Assembly: GCA_027575765.1 (NCBI GenBank)
Contig: JANBPT010000546.1
Span: forward strand, 1-31,396
DNA from: Tieghemiomyces parasiticus
Taxonomy: Eukaryota > Kickxellomycota > Dimargaritomycetes > Dimargaritales > Dimargaritaceae
Direction: 5' to 3'
Length of the DNA stretch: 31,396 bases
The notes under the pieces were generated by a model. The model was not told the DNA's origin. It did not search any database and worked only from the letters and a program-made list of their open reading frames with translations. Positions 20,149-29,515 of this stretch are shown here, one piece after another. The stretch's first letter is position 1; the number at the start of each line of letters is the position of its first letter. The translations under genes were made by a program, and so were the position numbers.

Positions 20149-20268
20149 ATGCAGTCTGGCGCGTTTCCGCCCTCTTGGCTGCCTTTCAATCTCGCACGGC
20201 TTTCACCTGGCCACTATCTACGTCTCCGGCTGGATTTTTATGCAATAACCCACTGTGCTCCATTTTGA
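20149..20268 (+). other. uORF 1, 39 codons, in the APSES leader
   Basis: This opens at the first ATG after 915 ATG-free nucleotides. It begins MQSGAFPPSWLPFNLARL and ends at TGA 20266-20268, leaving 155 nt before the main ATG. Position -3 is T, a weak context, so leaky scanning or reinitiation could still deliver ribosomes to 20424. Confidence 0.4.
20240..20248 (+). other. uORF 2, ATG-CAA-TAA, nested inside uORF 1
   Basis: A two-codon minimal uORF (Met-Gln-stop) lies in another frame within uORF 1, with A at position -3 shifted by T-rich sequence. It is listed because it is one of only two upstream ATGs in the whole leader. Confidence 0.3.
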
Positions 20269-20423
20269 CTTCTCCGCAACTTGTCCGTCGCCCCCGGTCT
20301 ACTTTTCTATCTGCGCGCGTCTAGCCACCGCCACTTGCCGACCCAGTCCAATTCCCTGGGCCCTACCGCTACCCCGCCTGTCTACCACCGGCTGCTTCCA
20401 ACCTCCTCTTCTGCCCCATACAT

Positions 20424-22808
20424 ATGGACCCTTCAATAGACCCGGCTAGCAGTACGCCCATGACTTCCGCATCCCTCATGTCTAACTACGCTCCCTTTCC
20501 GACCTACGCATCGACCTCGGCCCAACTGACCCCGTACTCCCAGGGTGCTGTCGCCCCAGTCAGTCCCTATGCCTACGCGACGAGCGGCGCCCCTTCGACC
20601 CCAACCTCCCAGCCGCTGCCGCACACCCCGACGCAGACCTTAGGCCAGGTGCCGGTGAGTCAGCGGTTCCCGCCATTTCCGCCGAACTCTACTCACGGCA
20701 CCACAGGGGCGTGGCACTGGCCCCACAGTCCTGCGACGGGGGGTCCAACGGCCTTCTCGCTCGGCCACACCGGCGGCGCCATGCCCTCGACGTTTCCGCA
20801 CCAGTGGCCTTCGTTTCCTGGGCCGGCTACCGGTCTCGGGGCCGACCTGTACAGCCACCGGCAGACGTTCCACAAGGCCCGCGTGTCGACGACGCTCTGG
20901 GAGGACGAAAACACCTTGTGCTACCAGGTCGACGCTAAGGGCTACTCGGTGGCCCGGCGCCGCGACAACAGTTTTGTGAACGGTACCAAATTGCTGAATG
21001 TCGTTGGCATGTCCCGGGGAAAACGTGACGGCATCCTTAAAAACGAGAAGGGCCGCCGCGTGGTCAAGGTTGGCGCGATGCATCTAAAAGGTGTCTGGAT
21101 CCCCTTCCCGCGCGCCAAGGCCCTGGCCACCCAGTACAACATCATCGACCAACTCTACCCGCTCTTCGACGACGACCCGTCCACCTACCTCAATGGTCCG
21201 GCCATGTATCCGGGCTTCTCCGGGGTCAATCCCCACGATCCGGCGGCCACCGCCACAGTAGCCGGCCTGTCCGGGTCGACCTTGGGCTTCCCATCGTACC
21301 GAGTCCCTTACGGCGCTGACGCTACCCCCACTACCGCCTCGTCCTCGTCCTACCTCGGCACCCTCGCTGCGCAGAGCGGTAGTACCTCCACCACCCATTC
21401 CAGCCTGGTCAACTCGCCGAACGGAGTATCCGATCTCACCCATAACCTCAACAGCATGATGACGTCAGGACACTCCAACCACGCCGCTGCCGCCGTAGCG
21501 GCGGCGGCTGCTGCCATGGGGGCAACCACCCATTCCCCCTTAACCGGCAACGGCTCCTCCGTGCCGTCTCCCGGCACACCCACGGCGGGAACCCTCAGTG
21601 GCTACCACCAAACCACGGGAATTTACCACGTCTCGACCAGCGGGGCCGCCACCCCCACCAAGTCTGCCGGGACCGACGGAATTTTCACTAACCACCGAAA
21701 CGCCCAGCTATTCAGCGATGCCACTCACCGGCCGGCCACTACGGGCACTTACGATCGTACTCACAACAGGTATGCCCCGTACGGTTATACCGGGGGAAGT
21801 TCCTACGGCCGCCGCGGCTCAGATGTCCAAACGTCAGCCGCGTCCATGTTGACAGCCGCGGCATCGTCGGCAGCGGCTGAATCCTCCCCGTTGTACAAGT
21901 ACAAATCGAATAGCGGGGAAATGGCCTCTACCACCCACGACTACAACGGTAGCCTACTAGCCCCTCACTCCGCCGCGAGCGCGGCATCCCATCTGTCGCA
22001 GCTGGCCAGTGCCGCGGAGAATTCCGACTTGGCCCTCTCTCTCAGTGGTAGTAGCGTGGGCTTGGTGACGACGACCACGGCCCCGGGCTACTCCCCAACC
22101 CAACCCCTGAACGATGGCGATGCCCCAGTGACATCGAACCCAGGGGCGAACACTGTCACTGCCACCGCTAACTCTGGTCTGCAGGACGGCTTTAATTCAT
22201 ATGGCACCCCCTCAACGGTGACGAGTCAGTACCATGCTGAAGGGGGAACTGACCCTACTGGATTTGGGTACGGTAACCCCATAGACAGCTCCCAGCAGCA
22301 GCAGCAGTCGGTGCAAAACCCTTACCGCCACCATTACCCCCAGGCCTATCCTTCCCATCACCCGTACAACCAGTCCGCTGCGACTGGGATGATGCCCCAC
22401 TTTGCCGCCGCAGCCTACGCCAATCACAACCCCTTCGGCGCCCTACCAGCGTCTACGTCCAGCACTACCTCCTCGTCCACCGCCTATTCCGCCGGTAGCG
22501 ACGGGGTAGGCGGTACCGGTGGCTCGATGACAACGGACGCCCACCTCCACGCCCAACATCAGCACCACCGCCATCAGTATCACTCAGCCGTCGGTCAGGG
22601 CTGCCCGGGTAATGGTAGCAGTTCCCACAGTTACGGTATCACCTCCGACACCAATGCGTATACCACCGATGCATCGGCCCTGTCGGGCGATCCCCCGGCT
22701 TACACTCTACCCCGAATCGATCCCAATATCAAGCAGGAGCATGAGGATGAAGAGGACGCTAGCCATTCAAGTGGGTCGAACGGAACCAGCCACACCATCA
22801 CGGTGTAA
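20424..22808 (+). CDS. APSES-domain transcription factor, StuA/Efg1-like (794 aa)
   Basis: The APSES DNA-binding domain spans about residues 150-250 (nt ~20871-21173). Its signature pieces are [51 protein letters not shown] and [18 protein letters not shown] proteins of the StuA/Efg1/Phd1/Sok2 group bind DNA through a KilA-N-like fold and control fungal development and morphology. The N-terminus is Ser/Thr/Pro/Tyr-rich. The C-terminal two thirds is low complexity: an Ala-rich run near residue 355, a Gln5 run near 630 and a His-rich patch near 710. There are no ankyrin repeats, which separates it from Swi4/Swi6/Mbp1 types. The C-terminus holds a SUMO-type IKQE at 769-772 followed by acidic residues. 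The ORF has no intron. The start context is mediocre, and Met13 and Met19 are alternatives. Confidence 0.92.
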   Translation: MDPSIDPASSTPMTSASLMSNYAPFPTYASTSAQLTPYSQGAVAPVSPYAYATSGAPSTPTSQPLPHTPTQTLGQVPVSQRFPPFPPNSTHGTTGAWHWPHSPATGGPTAFSLGHTGGAMPSTFPHQWPSFPGPATGLGADLYSHRQTFHKARVSTTLWEDENTLCYQVDAKGYSVARRRDNSFVNGTKLLNVVGMSRGKRDGILKNEKGRRVVKVGAMHLKGVWIPFPRAKALATQYNIIDQLYPLFDDDPSTYLNGPAMYPGFSGVNPHDPAATATVAGLSGSTLGFPSYRVPYGADATPTTASSSSYLGTLAAQSGSTSTTHSSLVNSPNGVSDLTHNLNSMMTSGHSNHAAAAVAAAAAAMGATTHSPLTGNGSSVPSPGTPTAGTLSGYHQTTGIYHVSTSGAATPTKSAGTDGIFTNHRNAQLFSDATHRPATTGTYDRTHNRYAPYGYTGGSSYGRRGSDVQTSAASMLTAAASSAAAESSPLYKYKSNSGEMASTTHDYNGSLLAPHSAASAASHLSQLASAAENSDLALSLSGSSVGLVTTTTAPGYSPTQPLNDGDAPVTSNPGANTVTATANSGLQDGFNSYGTPSTVTSQYHAEGGTDPTGFGYGNPIDSSQQQQQSVQNPYRHHYPQAYPSHHPYNQSAATGMMPHFAAAAYANHNPFGALPASTSSTTSSSTAYSAGSDGVGGTGGSMTTDAHLHAQHQHHRHQYHSAVGQGCPGNGSSSHSYGITSDTNAYTTDASALSGDPPAYTLPRIDPNIKQEHEDEEDASHSSGSNGTSHTITV

Positions 22809-22826
22809 CCTTGGTGAAGGTTACAC
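22803..22826 (+). other. Perfect 10-bp hairpin covering the APSES stop codon
   Basis: GTGTAACCTT (22803-22812), the loop GGTG and AAGGTTACAC (22817-22826) form a perfect inverted repeat. The stop codon TAA (22806-22808) lies inside the left arm and the last codon, GTG, starts the stem. In RNA this would be a 10-bp stem with a four-base loop. A role in termination, readthrough or mRNA stability is possible but unproven. Confidence 0.6.
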
Positions 22827-22874
22827 ATATCGATAGACCAGCTCCCGCGTAATGGCTCCCACCATCGCTTGTTG

Positions 22875-22885
22875 CCCCCCCCCCC
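22875..22885 (+). repeat. Poly-C tract, C11
   Basis: Eleven C beginning 67 nt after the APSES stop, on the sense strand. Confidence 0.95.
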
Positions 22886-22981
22886 TTACCAACCTCTGGC
22901 CCCTTAAATGTGTACATTGGCTGTGCTACCACCGCTTCTAGATAATCTGCTCAACCTGCCATCTCCTTAAGTGTACCTGAA

Positions 22982-22992
22982 CCCCCCCCCCC
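22982..22992 (+). repeat. Poly-C tract, C11
   Basis: A second C11 in the same 3' flank, 97 bp after the end of the first. Confidence 0.95.
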
Positions 22993-24540
22993 TCACGCAT
23001 GCTCTGTTGACTGGCCTCCATGATATAACACTCTACCCGCCCACAATCACTCCGCACACCATCCACCATCTGTATTTTTTACACGCAATCTATCCCACCA
23101 TTTTACTTCCGCACCACCACAACCTCAGTTGTCTTTCCGTTCACTTGGGGATCTCAATACTCCAACCCCTTCCGAATCCGCCTTCAACATCCTCCGGTAT
23201 TCACATTCATATATATCCTCATCGCACCCTTCGCTTCCCATATACCGTGTATTTTTCTATGCCCCCCTCCTCCGCCTCGCGCCGACCAAACCAATCGTTT
23301 ACGTTATAATTAACCAATATTCTTTGCATATCCTTTTCGTGAGCCCCAGCATGTCGATTTCTTCGACCCTGCAGCCGTAGTCACACCCCGTATTATCGCC
23401 TGATTCAAAAGAATTAAAGTCCATTAGAATTGTAGCAGTATATCATTGCCTACTAGGCCCACCGTTCTTTTCGCCTTACCAATCTACCTATGGACCTTGG
23501 GAAGTACCGGTTATCGATGCCGCCCAGTACCCTCTGACCTCACCCAACCCCTCCATTACCCAGAACCTAAACGCGATCAGTGGCTACATAATACATCTCT
23601 GTTTTTCAGCACAATCACCACTTTCGACGGTACTCTCACGCCGCCCGCTCTGCCGCAGGGCTATTTAATTATTTCTACTGTTTTTTAAGCTATCCTGTAC
23701 CGCGGGTAGCGCACGAGAGCGGCGGCGACGATCACGTTGCGTGTTAAGTGTCTATTTAGAATAGGCATCGACCGAACAACCCTGGGCTACCTACGTCACT
23801 CCTGCTGCTACAGGTCAATCGACAGGATACCCACCGTAACCTAGTTGTCTTTACTCATAGGACCAAGCTCAAGGGTGAATGGGGAAGAACTGCAGTAACC
23901 AGTTATCCTGACCGCCATTTATGCAGTCATTGCGTAACGATAATGACCTGGGGGTTGCGCTCCACCTTTGACTCACCTTGGTCCCATGTACCCCCCTCCC
24001 CTTCAACAAAACCAACGCTTCCTTTGCACTGTGGCTTAGCCCATCCCTCCCGATCTGCTTTCTTCCTATTCATCCCTCGGTTTAGTGCAAACCATGGACC
24101 CCTTCGGGGGACTGGCAGTGGCCTTCCGACCGTTCTCCCAAAGATTTGGCGCGTAGACAGGAAAAGTGTGCGCTGGCATGGCTTAAGAGATGGGTGGCAT
24201 CATTTCTAGCTGAAAACCATGCATCCCGACACCTTGGGTTTTCCGGCGAAGGGGTGTCTGTGGGTGTGAGCGTCAAATAAAACGCACACATAGGCACAGG
24301 AACAGACTCCCCCCCTACACACATATGTAGCGCAATTGTTGTCCCGGATATGCGGGTACTCTAGCTGGGCATCCGTCTTTTATCCAGTTTCCGACTGCCC
24401 ATTAACCCATTTTAACCACTTGTTCGACTTTTTCTACTCGTACGCGCACGCGTAGTGATATCCCAGGTGTGCTTGGCAGAGGCGACTGAGTTCTGAACTA
24501 GGTCACGCGGGAACCCTATCGCAGTATGAAATTCAAGCAC

Positions 24541-24555
24541 GCGCATGGCATGCGC
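24541..24555. repeat. Short palindrome GCGCATG-G-CATGCGC
   Basis: Two perfect 7-bp arms around one G, overlapping an ATG-containing core. It could be a dimeric factor site, but a sequence like this also arises by chance in 31 kb. Confidence 0.6.
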
Positions 24556-24612
24556 TTTAAACCTACTTTCTTGTATCGTATTATCGGCTTATCTCGTAGA
24601 AGATGGGGTTCT

Positions 24613-24620
24613 CCCCCCCC
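24613..24620. repeat. Poly-C tract, C8
   Basis: Eight C, just upstream of the alternating purine-pyrimidine tract. Confidence 0.95.
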
Positions 24621-24640
24621 TTTCACTTTACCTCAATATC

Positions 24641-24671
24641 TACACACGCACACACGAGTGCGTGCGTGTAC
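24641..24671. repeat. Alternating purine-pyrimidine tract with hairpin potential
   Basis: CA/CG dinucleotides run from 24641 to 24656. After a single break in the alternation they continue as TG/CG to 24671, so nearly all of the ~31 bp alternates purine and pyrimidine. The halves are partly complementary. Such tracts can adopt Z-DNA or cruciform structure under supercoiling. Confidence 0.6.
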
Positions 24672-25784
24672 AAACGCCGTGAATTCAGTGGACTCCCCCT
24701 CTAGAATTAACGGCTCATTCGTTACTGTATGTTCTTTCGATTAGCCAGTACCATGGGTAGGGAAATAAGCACCCATCGATCCCATTATGGCTGCAGTCCA
24801 TTGTGTGTGTTTTTTTTAACCAAGATGAAGAGTCGAATATGGGAATGGCGTTGGAAAGAGTGAGGGGAAGTGTGTGTGGATGATGGGTGGTGCATACCAA
24901 CATCACCCTCCTCCTCCATCCGGCCGAAACAAGGTTTCGTTTCGGCACCGGCCTCCAAATTAAACAATACTGCTCACTGTAATACAGGACGATCCCCAGC
25001 CAGGCTGACTTAAGTGCACTAAACTCGTCCGTCTGCCTGCATGGGAACACTAGATGGTCATGTGCTAACTAGGTGGGGAGTATTTCTCGGGATATCAGGC
25101 CAAGCCGTGCGTGGCCAGAGCCTATTGCCCAGCGTTCATCCGTCTAAGTTGGCGTTGTCCGGAGCAATCACCGTAGCTGATTAAGTCTCCGTGGGAAACT
25201 GAGTACGGCTCTAGGTATGTAATAGCGTAGTACCTCGCCGCTCGCCTGGTTTCGCCGCACCCAAGTCAGCCGGTGGGTATCGACACAGTCGCGTACTTCG
25301 TCTAATTTCCTACACCGCTTCGACGCGGATCAGCCCCGGGGACTGGTACCTCACCATTCAGTTCACCCTCAAAGTTGTCCCTCCCCCAACCTCCATCGTT
25401 GTCATATCGACGGACTGTTTCATATAACGAGGTCTCTCACATGTAGCTTTTTTATATATACTGGAAATTCAATACTCGTAATTTAACTCGCACTGTTTTA
25501 GAGAATTAAATTGCACGGCAAGTTTATTCAAGTAAACCTCCCCCCTCAAGGACCATAGTGGTTAGTCTATCGACCCTGAGGGGTTCTACTCCCCTCGAGA
25601 TGAGTTTCTCACTCCCCTCCTTCAACAGAATTAGGTTTGATCCGCTTCATGGATTTAGACGGGTACCTCATAGCTGTTACCTGAAAGTGTACCCCGAGCG
25701 AAGAGGAGAAGACAAGTGGCGCTCAATACGCCAAGCATCAAAGTCATGTGGGATAGGGAGTGGCACAGCGGTCACGAAGCTCTT

Positions 25785-25796
25785 GGGGGGGGGGGG
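25785..25796. repeat. Poly-G tract, G12 (longest in the window)
   Basis: Twelve consecutive G inside the intergenic region upstream of SHQ1. Confidence 0.95.
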
Positions 25797-26129
25797 CAGC
25801 CGAGGCACAGCACGACGCGCAGTGACTCGGCAACGATAATTGTGGCAGATGTTGACTAGTTACGGTGGGCGGGTAGGGAGAGGTGAAAGGATCAGGTTCA
25901 TGGCATGCGTCCTTCACGGTGCGAACTGAATCGATGGGAATTATACGTAGCAGCCGGTTGACGTCTCGATGATACTAGCAGCGCCACTAATTTACTATAC
26001 GTCCAACAGTCCTCCGCCAGCAATGCCACTTCGACCTAGCCCTGGTTACATATCCTGCCCATATATTCCTAGGACAGTAGACGAAATCTTGTGACCACAT
26101 CTCGCGTGACTAGAGGGAGGGCGAGGCGA

Positions 26130-26139
26130 CCCCCCCCCC
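26130..26139. repeat. Poly-C tract, C10
   Basis: Ten C immediately after a G/A-rich patch. Confidence 0.95.
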
Positions 26140-26716
26140 TCCACTGCGTAGGCAATCTCAACGAAGAGGGCTTGGACAAATCAAGCGGCCAGCTGGGTCG
26201 GATTGCGTATCTCTATTTTTAATGTAATGGCCCCTGGCATGTCGAGCGGGAAAGGGATACCGACCAGACGTTATCCCTCGACCTAGGGGCACTGTTTAGC
26301 AGCAAAATCCACCCACTCGGCCAACCGTCCCTGACAAGGCGAATGTCAACCGTTTACCCTTCTCCCCGTGTATAACGTCAATATCGGAGAATAATGGAAC
26401 GTTAGTGGGTTTCGCCTGGAACTAGTGATGCCCCTGAGCTGGTTGTGTGCACCAACTACAACCGGTACGCACTTTCCGAGCATGTCTCGGCAGCACGAGA
26501 AGAATGAGCAGCTGAATCCAACATGAAAAGTATCAATACTAAAATGAAGGCTGTACAGCTTTATGTTTCAATTACTGCAGCCTACTGAGGTTCCCAGGCA
26601 GCGTAGAGTTAAGTTTATCGGAAACTCTAGGAGGGCGTGGCCGCCTGGGGTACTCGATATAAACGGGGAGGGGCCAACATTAGCACATTCATATAATGAA
26701 AATAGGGTGGTGGAAT

Positions 26717-26724
26717 TATAAAGG
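26717..26724 (+). promoter_or_regulatory. TATA-like element (TATAAAGG) upstream of SHQ1
   Basis: A reasonable TATA sequence, but several ATGs lie between it and SHQ1 (26729 to about 26986). The functional start of transcription is therefore more likely within the ATG-free stretch 26990-27141. Kept as a weak candidate. Confidence 0.25.
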
Positions 26725-26772
26725 GGTCATGATCGAGCGACGGGGCCTGAAGGTCAATCTCTCGCCCCATTT

Positions 26773-26781
26773 CCCCCCCCC
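26773..26781. repeat. Poly-C tract, C9
   Basis: Nine C between the TATA-like element and SHQ1. Confidence 0.95.
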
Positions 26782-26907
26782 TCGAAAAGTTAGGAGAGGC
26801 GACGCCGCAATGGGTGCATTGGTACCACCCTTTTCTGCAAACCACTGCAACCTTAACCAAAGCTTCACCAAGGAATACATGCTACGATGCGACCCTGCGG
26901 TCTCCAC

Positions 26908-26919
26908 TTTTTTTTTTTT
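26908..26919. repeat. Poly-T tract, T12
   Basis: Twelve T, the longest A/T homopolymer in the window, about 220 bp upstream of the SHQ1 start. Poly(dA:dT) tracts commonly mark nucleosome-depleted promoters in fungi. Confidence 0.95.
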
Positions 26920-27141
26920 CGCCCTGCCTGTCCGCCAGCGCTTTTTGTTTCGGGGCCGCGGATGCGTGTGGGTCTCATGCAGCCCATGGTCGAGCGGATT
27001 CTTGGCCATTATTGGCAAGCCCCGGTTTCCTGACTAGCCAGTATTTCCCCCTTCCCACCATCTGAACCATTCATTGCTGCGTACTCGTTGTATTAAGGTC
27101 ACCCGCTGCTGTTCCAACACCAGCACTGACCCTCCACCGCC

Positions 27142-29386
27142 ATGATAACCCCACGATTCCGGGTCACCCAGGACGACACCTCGGTCGAGGTGGTGATCGA
27201 AGTGCCCCATTTGCGCGCCCAGGATATCGACCTCCATGTGCAGGACTTCCAGCTCCGGTTCTACGCCCGGCCTTACTTTTTGCGGCTTACGTTCCCTGGC
27301 CGGCTCGTGGAGGACGACCAGTCCAAGGCCCGGTACCAAGTCGATGAGGGAGAGTTGGTACTCAAGGTTTCCAAAGTCGTCCCCGGGGAACACTTTTCCG
27401 ATTTGGACCTGTTGTCGAAGTTATTGGCGACCCAGGATGAGCTCAAGCAGTCGATGACGACGGCCGCGGGCGCTAGTGGCGCCATCCCTAAGGGCCCGCT
27501 GATCCAAGTTCTAGACACGCCAGTGAACGACCCTGGCGATCTGGCCGGCACCGAAGACGCACTGGAAGAAGCCGAGGACGGTGACGAAACGTTCGATTGG
27601 GAAATCCCGCAGACTGTCCCAGAATCCGGGGACGCCGCTCTATCTTCCGTTCCTAATACCTCACTAACGGGGACCGCTTACAACTACGGCTTTAACAACG
27701 CCTACCGCCATTTCTTCACCCATGTCCAGGAGGTCGGTAACGAGGTTAACGTCCTCCATGCCCCAGAAACTACCACGGCGATTGATCGGCACCGGGAACA
27801 GCAGGCTGCCGAGGACGCCAAATTTGACCCGGAGTACTATCTTGCTGAATATTTCGCTGATAGCACCGAGGACGGTACCTACACGCTGCGTCTCGCCGCC
27901 CTGGACTACGAGACCCAGTGGGAGCAGTGCTACAGCCAGATCCGGCGGCAGGCTCGGAAAGCCCTCAGGGCTACGGCGGCCATTTCGTCCATGGCGGTGG
28001 CTGAAGCGGCATCCGAATTTCCCGCTCTGGACCCTACGGAAGCCCTATCTGCTTCCCTCGATACCCTGGCCATTCAGCCGGCCTTTCCCTCGGCCTTGCC
28101 GCTGGCAAAGACCGCCGCCCATCCGAACGACGAGGCAGCGACCCCCAAGCCGACAGAGACACGGGTTCAAGTCACCGAGTCCCTCCCGGACCTCATCACA
28201 CAATTTTCGGATGCCGAACAGGCCCTGATGCGGGCTCTGCCCCGTAAGGAGTACCTCCTGGACGCCAGCATCTACACCCCTCGTCTTTACCTCGGTCTCG
28301 TCGATCTCGTTTTTGCCTACAGCTACGATCTCCGTACCAACCAGGGTGACACCTCAGTGGAATCGGCGTGGACCGTAGGTGCCCTTAGTGCTCTATGTTC
28401 CGCCCTCGATCTGCCCATGATCCACCCGGTTGACCCCTCATCGCCAACTGGGGCATCGTCCACGGGCATAGCCTCCCCGCTTCACATGGCCGTCATTGGC
28501 TGCTTCCGCCGGGCTCTCGCCTACCCTCTACACCGACACTGGGATGTATGCGTTCGAGTCCTCCACGATACCATCCTCCTGTTCAAACTCGGCCAGCGGG
28601 CCATCCTGAAGGTGCTGCTGGCCCTCAAGGACCTGTTCGATCACCACGATACCTATTACGTTTATAGCAAGATCTGGCTGGACGATTATTGCGTCTGGCT
28701 GCAGCGCCACGCCGAGTAAGTGTTGTGCCCGTCATTAATCTTCTAGGCTGGGCCATTTAGGCCGTGTCTTTTAGGGTACCTGGGTACGATCGTACACCCA
28801 TTCGATTAGATTGGCTACTGTGCCTCTATCCGTGCGGTTACTTAACATTGACTCACCTCGCATTCCATTGAAACGATTTCCCATTCTCCCCACACTGTCC
28901 TCCAGTCCCAAGGCTATTCAGGCACTGGCTCGGGAACTCGAGGGTCTCACCATTTCCAAGTCCGAGCTAGGCTGGGAGCTGGAGACCCTAGAGGAACGTG
29001 GGTATGTGACCACTGCAAGCGAATATAGCGATTCATCGGAAGACGAAGCCAGCAGCGAAAGCAGTGATGACGATGCCACTAGTGAGGATTCGGACGTAGA
29101 AGACGCTGGCGAGGACTCGGGCCAAGGTAGTGGCCGGGACGAAGCAATCACTGGTCATTCCCCAACTTCCTTACTTCCACCGACACCGGCCCGTCCTCGG
29201 CCACTGATTCAAGTTTTGGAAACGGCTGAATCGCCTGACTCGACCGGGCGGCAGCCTACCGAGTCTCGGCCGTCGGCTAAAATGCAATCCACGACACCCT
29301 CAACCGCGCTACTAGATGACACTCTTGCTCTTGGCCGACCTTCAATATTTTCGATCTTATCGAATCCCAAAGACCATAAACAGTAA
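27142..29386 (+). CDS. SHQ1: SHQ1, H/ACA snoRNP assembly chaperone (two exons)
   Basis: Exon 1 is 27142-28715 and exon 2 is 28906-29386; joined in frame they encode 684 residues. SHQ1 shields the pseudouridine synthase dyskerin/Cbf5 before H/ACA RNP assembly. Residues 5-97 form the CS (Hsp20-like) domain, FRVTQDDTSVEVVIEVPHL onward. The SHQ1-specific domain begins at Y180 (YNYGF), includes RHREQQAAEDAKFDPEYYLA around 228, and resumes at KEYLLD (369) through KIWLDDYCVWLQ. A low-complexity stretch of about 100 residues lies between. Exon 2 adds the helical end LARELEGLTISKSELGWELE and an acidic Ser/Asp/Glu tail with CK2-like sites. PLIQVL(D/E)T occurs at 119-126 and 624-631. Without splicing, translation ends at TAA 28717-28719 inside the donor, giving 525 residues. 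The start ATG at 27142 (CCGCC-ATG) follows about 150 ATG-free nucleotides. A further C-terminal exon is possible. Confidence 0.88.
28716..28905 (+). other. Intron 1 of SHQ1 (190 nt, phase 2)
   Basis: The donor is GTAAGT (28716-28721), with branch-like CTTAAC (28841-28846) or TTGAC nearby. A pyrimidine tract leads to TCCAG, with the acceptor AG at 28904-28905. Removal joins GA to T, giving Asp525 and keeping frame into PKAIQALARELEG. The exon 1 stop TAA lies at donor positions 2-4. Confidence 0.8.
28781..28800. repeat. Palindrome inside SHQ1 intron 1
   Basis: A perfect 12-bp palindrome GTACGATCGTAC (28784-28795) is flanked by TGGG and CCCA, which extend the symmetry with a 2-nt offset. It sits mid-intron. 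It could be a structured intron element or a DNA-binding site. Confidence 0.6.
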
Positions 29387-29463
29387 GGTCTCCCCCCCCC
29401 GTTAACTTACATCCTAAAAAATGCAAAACTTGTGGGTTTACTCCTCATTAACCTTGCCACCAG
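29383..29463 (+). other. Candidate intron 2 of SHQ1 (81 nt)
   Basis: The apparent stop after exon 2 reads CA-GTAAGG, so a donor-like GTAAG again overlaps TAA (29384-29386). ATTAAC near 29448 could be the branch site and CCACCAG ends at 29463. Splicing would add 16 residues (DYKNGKPIGLKYGEAE) and stop at TAA 29513-29515, which overlaps AATAAA (29511-29516). The intron would contain a C9 run. The donor ends in GG rather than GT, so this is a weaker call than intron 1. Confidence 0.35.
29392..29400 (+). repeat. Poly-C tract, C9
   Basis: Nine C on the sense strand, 6 nt after the exon 2 stop of SHQ1. It is either 3' UTR or within candidate intron 2. Confidence 0.95.
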
Positions 29464-29515
29464 GGATTATAAAAACGGGAAGCCCATCGGATTAAAGTAC
29501 GGGGAAGCTGAATAA

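Larger units (their letters stand above)
19260..20423 (+). promoter_or_regulatory. Long pyrimidine-rich 5' leader of the APSES gene
   Basis: The plus strand carries no ATG from 19234 to 20148, then only two small uORFs before the start at 20424. Composition is strongly C/T. Long leaders are established for APSES relatives: EFG1 of Candida and stuA of Aspergillus, the latter also with uORFs. One or more introns inside the leader are possible but not demonstrable here. A StuA-type site, TCGCGTAC at 19781-19788, fits the published consensus but is expected often by chance. Confidence 0.55.
22809..23690 (+). other. Probable 3' UTR of the APSES gene, C/T-rich
   Basis: The sense strand is poor in G and rich in C, T and A up to about 23690, where composition becomes mixed. 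This resembles the 3' flank of the Sel1-like gene. Short frames inside start at GTG/TTG or lack family motifs. No cleavage site can be fixed. Confidence 0.4.
23700..26690. other. ~3 kb intergenic region upstream of SHQ1, no gene seen
   Basis: Open frames are short and lack codon bias and motifs. The content is homopolymer runs, an alternating purine-pyrimidine tract, a small palindrome and AT-rich stretches near 25440-25540. No RNA gene was recognised. Confidence 0.6.

Noticed and set aside
28811..29386. Separate gene starting at a TTG at 28811
   Set aside because: It has no ATG start near its 5' end. Its first codons lie in the intron, and the part from 28907 continues SHQ1 in frame through a good acceptor.
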